Positions 16,155 to 20,618 of a stretch of DNA of 20,618 bases are shown here, in pieces. Each line of letters begins with the position of its first letter. The first letter of the stretch is position 1. The stretch is from Cytophagaceae bacterium (GTDB taxonomy: Bacteria > Bacteroidota > Bacteroidia > Cytophagales > Flexibacteraceae). A program made the position numbers and the translations under genes. The stretch lies in the NCBI GenBank assembly GCA_947464365.1, contig CANHWS010000025.1, positions 1-20,618 on the forward strand, in the 5' to 3' direction. The notes below the pieces were generated by a model. It ran no database searches. It was not told the origin of the DNA and was given only the letters and a program-made list of their open reading frames with translations.

Positions 16155-16841
16155 ATGCCAAACTTCTCATACACGGCATCCAATCAACTGGCCCTAGACC
16201 TTGCCTTAGGCGCCTTGCCCAATCAGCCTAGGCTCACGACAAACGAAAACAACTCAGCCCGCCTCCAGATTCAGGAGGTGTGGATACGGCCTTTTGACCA
16301 CACCTTCCGGCCCATTATGGAGGGTGGACTGGTGCAGGCCTTACGGTTTGGGCCTGATGACCTAACCGCACCCGGGCACTGGACCCGCCTGAGTTGTCAT
16401 GCCCAAACTAGCGTCCTTACCCTACCGCGGCAACAGGTCAATCCTGCTGCGATAGGCACCCAAGACCAGCAAGACAGTATTTGCATACGGATGCGGCTGA
16501 TGCTGCGCAAACCAGATTTTGAGGTTCTGATCAGTCTGGCCCTGCCTTATCGCCATCGCTTTGTGGTCTTGGCACGGCTGACGGATGGCCACTACTACCT
16601 CTGCCCTTATGACCGAGGCATTATGGTGCTAAGCCAACTCTGGCTATCGGGTCCCAATGTCGATCAATGCTATCGGGCGGACCTGATTGGCCATGGTAAC
16701 CAAAGCCTGATCCGCCTAGCTGATGAGGTGATGCCCCTACCCCAAGCCTATGCGCCTAACCAGTCCCTTATCATCGACTGGGGCCGTGATGTGATCCCGC
16801 TTCAGATGATTGCCGAGGCCAACCTGAGCACTTTGGGCTGA
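16155..16841 (+). CDS. Conserved-position capsid-locus protein, function unknown
   Basis: A 228-residue protein starting at an ATG, not recognised. It has no signal peptide or membrane segment. It looks globular with mixed beta content (VWIRPFDHTFRPIMEGG, ICIRMRLMLRKPDFEVLISLALPYRHRFVVLARL) and several Trp and His residues. It lies between the TIG protein and the small 150-residue protein, so it is a candidate structural, vertex or cargo component of the particle. I looked for terminase, nuclease and tail motifs and saw none. Confidence 0.6.
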   Translation: MPNFSYTASNQLALDLALGALPNQPRLTTNENNSARLQIQEVWIRPFDHTFRPIMEGGLVQALRFGPDDLTAPGHWTRLSCHAQTSVLTLPRQQVNPAAIGTQDQQDSICIRMRLMLRKPDFEVLISLALPYRHRFVVLARLTDGHYYLCPYDRGIMVLSQLWLSGPNVDQCYRADLIGHGNQSLIRLADEVMPLPQAYAPNQSLIIDWGRDVIPLQMIAEANLSTLG

Positions 16842-16854
16842 TATCAAAACCAAG

Positions 16855-16893
16855 ATCGTAACCGCGGTTACGATTCTCAAAATCTAACTAAAT
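16855..16893 (+). promoter_or_regulatory. 20-bp perfect palindrome with downstream repeated leader box
   Basis: Positions 16855-16874 read ATCGTAACCG followed by its exact reverse complement CGGTTACGAT. Directly after it comes CTCAAAATCTAACTAAAT (16876-16893), which resembles the box at 16136-16153 and includes TAAATTTT, close to the TAnnTTTG -7 motif. The ATG of the next gene is at 16924. The absence of a loop and of a T-run points to a dimeric-regulator site rather than a terminator. Confidence 0.5.
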
Positions 16894-16923
16894 TTTATCC
16901 CTCCACTTCATCAGCAATAACCC

Positions 16924-17376
16924 ATGTACCTACCACCAACTATCGTCGCTGGCGACTTGACCACAACACTTGTCACCAAGTACAACAACTTGGTCACGGC
17001 CCTCAAGCCGGGCACCTTCACTATCCAGACTGGCATTATCGACGGCACGCAAGCCCAAGACCTCGTCTTGCTGACGGCACAGGCGGGGCACTATGTGCAG
17101 CTCACCCAAGTGATGGTCATCGTCTGGGCGCAGGAGGCCAACCCTTTACCTGTCTTGCCTCAGCTGAGCCTCGGGACCAACACGCCGGCCAACAATGTCA
17201 TTAGCGCCACGACCCTGGCCCATACCGTGCGCCAAGTTCAACTGATCACCTTGCCCACCCTCTTGGCCGATGTCAACAGCCAAGCACTGCGCCTTAAAGT
17301 GATCCCGAGCAGCTATGCGGAGTTCCGCCTACAAGTCTGGGTCGAAGGACGTTTAGTTGGCAATGGCACTGCCTAG
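16924..17376 (+). CDS. Small beta-rich capsid-locus protein, function unknown
   Basis: A 150-residue protein starting at an ATG, not recognised. There is one helix-like segment near the start (LVTKYNNLVTALKPG), then alternating hydrophobic and Thr-rich strands (DLVLLTAQAGHYVQLTQVMVIVW, RLKVIPSSYAEFRLQVWVEG). Size, lack of a signal peptide and beta character would fit a head decoration or fibre-base protein. It sits 60 nt before the portal gene, and its start is preceded by the palindrome and leader box at 16855-16893. Confidence 0.6.
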   Translation: MYLPPTIVAGDLTTTLVTKYNNLVTALKPGTFTIQTGIIDGTQAQDLVLLTAQAGHYVQLTQVMVIVWAQEANPLPVLPQLSLGTNTPANNVISATTLAHTVRQVQLITLPTLLADVNSQALRLKVIPSSYAEFRLQVWVEGRLVGNGTA

Positions 17377-17436
17377 ACTGACCCCTCCTGATCACCCAAC
17401 AACACGCTCCAACTAACCAAAGCCCAATCCCGGACG

Positions 17437-18810
17437 ATGATCCCTAACCTAGACTTCCTACGGCTCGGCAGCACGAGCTCCTTGGCAGGATTTATGCCCA
17501 CAAATCATACCTACCAACAGGTAGGTATGTCCCACATATTAGGCGAAAAACACGCTTGGCAGCCCTTTGGGGACGATAATCTCTACCCGCAGCACCTGAT
17601 TCGGTTCCGGAGCTACTCGCCCACCCATGCCGCCATCCTGAAGCTGAAACATGACCTTTTGGTCGGCGAGGGGTTCCTGAATCTGCCCGTTAATCAATCG
17701 CTAATCAACCCCAACTTGCTGCACCACATCGGCCAAGACTATGTGCTTTTTGGTGGCTTTGCACTGGAGGTGATCTGGTCGCGCGACGGGACCAAACCAG
17801 CCGTTTTGCGCCACTTGCCATTCAGCCAATTGCGGCTTAGCCAACCAAACGAGACCAGCCAAAACCCAGACCATGTTTACCTCAGCCGGGACTGGCAGGC
17901 CTACCAGCAGCACCAGACCCTAGCCTACAAACCGATCATGATTGCGCTGTTTGACCCCGAAGCGGCCAAGCGGCACCCCCGTCAGGTTTGGTATTATGCG
18001 GACTATTGCCCAGAGTGGTCCCACTACCCCATTGCGCCCTACCAAGCTGCCTTGCCTGACGTGGTATGGGACTATGAGTACAGCCAGTTCAAGACAGCCA
18101 ACATGCAGAACGGGATGTTCCCCGCCCTGCACATTTCAGTCGATGGGGAGCCAACGACCGAAGAACGCCAGCATTTCTACCGCGAACTGAAGCACAAATT
18201 CAGCGGGGCAGCACAGGCAGGCGAGGTCCTGATCACCTACGGAATGGATGGCGCAGGCAAGGTTAGCATCGCGCCCATCGAGGTGCGTGGCAATGCAGAT
18301 CTGTACAAAGCCTGGTCCACCGACACCACCCAACGCATCATCACGGCCCATCGGCTGAGCAGCCCCGTGCTGGCTGGCTTGCCCGGATATGGCAGCTTAG
18401 GTGGTCGTGGCAACGAAATTTCGGTCGCTGCCGAACATTTTTTTAACACCGTCATCCGCCCCATGCAGCTTACAATCCTGCAACAGCTGATGCATTTGGC
18501 CCAATTCGCCGGCCTGACAGTCAATGACTTGGACATCAGCAATAGCAAACCTATTCGGCTCGTTTTCGAGGAAGATCTGCTAGCCAAACTCCTGACCGTT
18601 GACGAATTGCGGCAAGAGTTGGGTTACGAACCGCGCCTGTCTGGCATCAATGACAAAGCAGGACATCAGCCCACCGTGGCAGAGTCTTTGCTCAGACACC
18701 AAGTAGGCGCCAGCCTCCCACAACACTCAGGACATGACACAGCACTACACAAAGGCTCATCCAGCACCAAAAGCCCCAGGCTAACATCCGACCACACCCT
18801 TGCCCAATGA
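17437..18810 (+). CDS. Phage portal protein
   Basis: A 457-residue protein starting at an ATG, within the usual size range for HK97/PBSX-type portals. The N-terminal region has WQPFGDDNLYPQHLI, followed by SYSPTHAAILKLKHDLLVGEGF, the clip/wing pattern of portals in Bacteroidota prophages. Residues about 289-350 contain the best family signature: LYKAWSTDTTQRIITAHRLSSPVLAGL, then GNEISVAAEHFFNTVIRPMQ, the stem and crown entry. Portals form a 12-subunit ring at one capsid vertex for DNA entry and exit. The Ser/His-rich last 40 residues look disordered. It nearly abuts the connector-like gene (7 nt from stop to ATG), so the two are translated together. A hairpin lies near its 5' end (17506-17529). 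Unusually, it comes after the capsid gene. Confidence 0.85.
   Translation: MIPNLDFLRLGSTSSLAGFMPTNHTYQQVGMSHILGEKHAWQPFGDDNLYPQHLIRFRSYSPTHAAILKLKHDLLVGEGFLNLPVNQSLINPNLLHHIGQDYVLFGGFALEVIWSRDGTKPAVLRHLPFSQLRLSQPNETSQNPDHVYLSRDWQAYQQHQTLAYKPIMIALFDPEAAKRHPRQVWYYADYCPEWSHYPIAPYQAALPDVVWDYEYSQFKTANMQNGMFPALHISVDGEPTTEERQHFYRELKHKFSGAAQAGEVLITYGMDGAGKVSIAPIEVRGNADLYKAWSTDTTQRIITAHRLSSPVLAGLPGYGSLGGRGNEISVAAEHFFNTVIRPMQLTILQQLMHLAQFAGLTVNDLDISNSKPIRLVFEEDLLAKLLTVDELRQELGYEPRLSGINDKAGHQPTVAESLLRHQVGASLPQHSGHDTALHKGSSSTKSPRLTSDHTLAQ
17506..17529 (+). other. Perfect hairpin inside the start of the portal gene
   Basis: A 10-bp perfect inverted repeat (CATACCTACC/GGTAGGTATG) with the tetraloop AACA, at nucleotides 70-93 of the portal reading frame. 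It encodes HTYQQVGM, so it is compatible with coding. It could slow early translation, or be a protein-binding DNA site; it may also be chance. Confidence 0.5.
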
Positions 18811-18817
18811 CACCGCT

Positions 18818-19333
18818 ATGGAAACGACCACCCTCCCAACCAGCCTTGATGCCGAACTTTTGCTGCTCAATCCGGAGCAGTTCCGGACCTACCAGCCACT
18901 GCCCAACAACGTACAGGATCAACACTTCAGCGCCGAGCTCTACCTAGTCCATCAGGTAGTGGCGCGCAGGCTGCTAGGTTCTGGCCTATACGAAAGCCTG
19001 ATCTCTGCCATTGCCTTCGGCACCGAGGCATCCCCTGCTGGCCCTTATGATGACCTGCTCAAGGTCCTGAGGCCTTGCCTAGCTGCTTGGGCCTACAAGT
19101 ATGCCCTGCCGAACTTCTGGCAGCTGCTATCCCCTGCCATAGCCAACACCAAAGGCGACAATCTGCTTTCAACTAGCCCGCAACTCCTGGCCCTGATGGC
19201 CAAACAACGCCTCGTGGCCGAGGCCTGGACCCAACAATTGGTTCAGCACCTGCAAGACCACCCGGACCTCTATCCCAACTTCGAGCTTCTTGCTTCGGCA
19301 CGTGGCTATATGGGCAGCCCCAAGTTGTTTTAG
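18818..19333 (+). CDS. Small head-tail connector-like protein
   Basis: A 171-residue protein from the ATG at 18818, 7 nt after the portal stop. A TTG at 18800 would add six residues and overlap the portal gene; I prefer the ATG. It is mostly helical: LVHQVVARRLLGSGLYESLI, then PYDDLLKVLRPCLAAWAYKYALPNFWQLL. This is the pattern of the small protein found next to portals in Bacteroidota prophages (as I recall, grouped as DUF6712), which resembles gp6-type connectors that attach under the portal. Position and size support a connector or head-completion role; identity is by resemblance, not by a catalytic motif. It is the last gene of the locus. Confidence 0.65.
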   Translation: METTTLPTSLDAELLLLNPEQFRTYQPLPNNVQDQHFSAELYLVHQVVARRLLGSGLYESLISAIAFGTEASPAGPYDDLLKVLRPCLAAWAYKYALPNFWQLLSPAIANTKGDNLLSTSPQLLALMAKQRLVAEAWTQQLVQHLQDHPDLYPNFELLASARGYMGSPKLF

Positions 19334-19398
19334 CTGGGCTGGGACCGTCGCCAGACAACCAAGATCATCCGATAACTTAACCAGATCCACGAACAAAA

Positions 19399-19432
19399 AA
19401 CACCTAGCCAGCACAGTAGCCGACTAGGTGTT
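19399..19432 (-). terminator. Rho-independent terminator of the outer-membrane protein gene
   Basis: Perfect 9-bp stem (AACACCTAG/CTAGGTGTT) with a 16-nt loop. On the minus strand the stem runs into TTTTTTGTTC, giving a long T-run. It lies 63 nt past the stop codon of the 19496-20095 gene and also sits between that gene and the convergent capsid locus. Confidence 0.9.
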
Positions 19433-19495
19433 CTGGTGTTATCAGAATCAGAAATGGCATCTGGTGCCTCCTCTGGACCCTATAATATTGGTCAA

Positions 19496-20095
19496 CTAGA
19501 AACCGTAGCAGAGACCAAGGCCCGAACGCAAGCTAAGGCCGTCATAGCTTTTGAAGTTGAAGAAGTTGCTGGTAGGGTTGGTGGTCTCGAATTTGCCATT
19601 GACCGCAACCTGAGGTCCTAAGAACAGGTCTAGGTATAGCTTCTTGGTGAGTTTGAACTGGTAACCCACCACGATACCTACGGGAATGGCAAAGTGGCGA
19701 CCGTTGGTTTTGCTGATATCCTCGGTAAATGTTGCGGTACCGATACCAACTTGGGCACCTCCGTAGAAACCGTCAAAGGCCTCAAATCCGTTGAAGTAGT
19801 AACGATATTGGCCGCCAAAATAGTTGTACTGGACATTGTAGTTATCCAGTGTGTAAGACAGACCATATTGCCCGTCGAGCTGTAGGGTGCTGGACTCTGC
19901 TACCTTAAACTCTACAGACCCTGCCAATGCTATCCGTGGCATAGGCCCAAAAAACAAGGGATAGACCTTGACCAACAAAGACTTGTCCCGTCCGGGCTGT
20001 CCGTCGTTATACTGTGCTTGCGCAGTAGATGAGGCCAAGAGCCCGATCAATAAGAAAAAAGAGGTGGCAATAGGGGCAAAAAACTTATTGTTCAT
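19496..20095 (-). CDS. Small outer-membrane beta-barrel protein
   Basis: A 199-residue protein from the ATG at 20095. The signal peptide (residues 1-26) has a hydrophobic core FFLLIGLLASS and ends in TAQA before QYNDGQ. The mature protein has alternating aromatic and hydrophobic strands with Tyr/Gly-rich turns (YNYFGGQYRYYFNGF, FYGGAQVGIGTATF, FAIPVGIVVGYQFKL, LYLDLFLGPQVAVNGKF) and ends in an aromatic residue (LGLCYGF), as expected for Bam-dependent barrels. It resembles DUF3575/OmpW-like small barrels of Bacteroidota. Function unknown; it is not obviously linked to the capsid locus except by position. Confidence 0.85.
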   Translation of the reverse strand: MNNKFFAPIATSFFLLIGLLASSTAQAQYNDGQPGRDKSLLVKVYPLFFGPMPRIALAGSVEFKVAESSTLQLDGQYGLSYTLDNYNVQYNYFGGQYRYYFNGFEAFDGFYGGAQVGIGTATFTEDISKTNGRHFAIPVGIVVGYQFKLTKKLYLDLFLGPQVAVNGKFETTNPTSNFFNFKSYDGLSLRSGLGLCYGF

Positions 20096-20249
20096 GAAAG
20101 GGAGCGGATGGTATCCTGGCTGGGTGTTTTGGTGTTGTAATCAGTTTGATGACGCGTCAGGTCGGCGAAGTCATCCAATAGGGGTATCAGTCGTATGGGC
20201 TGGTCGATCAATGGGCTGCTACCCGCAGACGTTGGCCAAACAACTGGGC

Positions 20250-20270
20250 GGCAATATTGCCATTTTTTTT
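20250..20270 (+). terminator. Terminator-like hairpin with an eight-T run
   Basis: The 12-nt palindrome GGCAATATTGCC is followed by A and eight T's on the plus strand. No plus-strand gene precedes it closely, so it may end antisense or unannotated transcription, or be chance. A second palindrome, TTGGTTAACCAA, lies at 20315-20326 in the same 270-nt gap, next to AATTTAATT, where the promoter of the outer-membrane protein gene is expected. Confidence 0.3.
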
Positions 20271-20365
20271 GATGCCAAAGTCCGTATACACTACCAGACT
20301 ACACATATTAGCCCTTGGTTAACCAAAATTTAATTCGGTATTACCTCGCCTTAGGTTGCTTGGGA

Positions 20366-20618
20366 CTAGACGAAGCGGATTTGGTTAGGTGCCAAAGCTG
20401 GCAAAGACCGCAACCGGAGCCAAACCTGGGCCACCAAAGCTGCTTTGAGCCTTGCGGTGCTGGCAATAGGCCTGAGGTCCTCTGTCGGGTTATGATAGAC
20501 GGCGGTGTTGGCCATCGCACGATCGGCACTGTTGAACTCGGCTAGGCGCAATAAGTCTGAGGTGGTGATGGCGGCATCCGTATCAGGGTCCGCTGGTGTG
20601 GTGCCGATGCCAAGGGTC
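20366..20618 (-). CDS. C-terminal end of an unidentified protein (runs off the right edge)
   Basis: The minus-strand frame is open from the window edge to a TAG at 20366, giving the last 84 residues. It begins TLGIGTTPADPDTDAAITTSD, continues with LAEFNSADRAMANTAVYHN and ends LRSLPALAPNQIRFV. The composition is that of a real protein (Ala/Leu/Thr-rich, mostly helical), but no family is recognised. It reads in the same direction as the outer-membrane protein gene, 270 nt upstream of it. I cannot say whether it belongs to the capsid locus. Confidence 0.5.
   Translation of the reverse strand, partial: TLGIGTTPADPDTDAAITTSDLLRLAEFNSADRAMANTAVYHNPTEDLRPIASTARLKAALVAQVWLRLRSLPALAPNQIRFV

Larger units (their letters stand above)
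12387..19333 (+). mobile_element. Phage-derived capsid assembly locus (protease-scaffold, capsid, portal, connector)
   Basis: Seven consecutive plus-strand genes, four recognisable as head-assembly functions of a tailed phage. Within the window I see no terminase, tail, integrase, regulator, lysis or DNA-replication gene, and no direct repeats or tRNA at the borders. Envelope genes flank it on both sides. Codon use, with frequent C-ending codons, resembles that of the neighbouring HtrA and LptF/G genes, which suggests long residence. Possibilities are a prophage remnant, a gene-transfer agent with parts elsewhere, a capsid-bearing satellite, or a domesticated capsid. 'Mobile element' here means phage origin; present mobility is not shown. 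Confidence 0.72.

Noticed and set aside
16155..16841. Terminase or nuclease hidden in the 228-residue gene
   Set aside because: No Walker-type motif or clustered acidic nuclease residues are visible, and the protein is too short for a large terminase.
1..20618. CRISPR array or insertion sequence
   Set aside because: No regularly spaced short repeats, no transposase-like frame and no terminal inverted repeats were seen; the only long direct repeat is coding, inside the adhesin.

Overview
The window looks like a chromosomal segment of a Bacteroidota bacterium. Start codons lack Shine-Dalgarno sequences, and some start upstream of a TAnnTTTG-like box, the Bacteroidota -7 motif. There are lipoproteins with lipoboxes and a giant low-complexity secreted protein with Ig-like/PKD-like repeats of the kind that phylum exports. 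Nothing in the sequence fixes the genus. All family assignments are from reading motifs by eye; no search was run.

Layout. (1) Positions 1-4557, minus strand: the first 1519 codons of a giant secreted adhesin-like protein that runs off the left edge and carries an in-frame module duplicated with a period of about 1296 nt. (2) 4558-5235: an AT-rich non-coding stretch ending in a strong terminator hairpin. (3) 5236-10719, minus strand: cell-envelope genes, namely an HtrA/Deg-type periplasmic protease, a 10-helix EamA transporter, an LptF/LptG-family LPS-export permease, and two lipoproteins that share a short motif. (4) 10720-11261: a divergent promoter region. (5) 11262-11999, plus strand: an SprT-like zinc metalloprotease-type protein. 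(6) 12387-19333, plus strand: seven phage-type genes: an XkdF-like head maturation protease fused to a scaffold-like tail, an HK97-type major capsid protein with an inserted beta-rich domain, a protein ending in an IPT/TIG domain, two proteins of unknown function, a portal protein and a small head connector-like protein. (7) 19399-20618, minus strand: a terminator, a small outer-membrane beta-barrel protein, and the end of an unidentified gene at the right edge.

The most interesting part is (6). It holds what is needed to build a capsid with a portal vertex (protease, scaffold, shell, portal, connector). Within the window it has no terminase, tail, integrase, repressor, lysis or replication gene, and it sits between ordinary envelope genes. 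Its order also differs from the usual terminase-portal-protease-capsid order, because portal and connector come last. It could be a gene-transfer-agent-like particle, a satellite or remnant that borrows missing parts, or a domesticated capsid used for another purpose. The sequence alone does not choose between these. Several control signals sit between the capsid genes: tandem hairpins after the capsid gene, a 20-bp perfect palindrome, and a box repeated before two of the genes. These suggest regulated, stoichiometric expression rather than simple decay.
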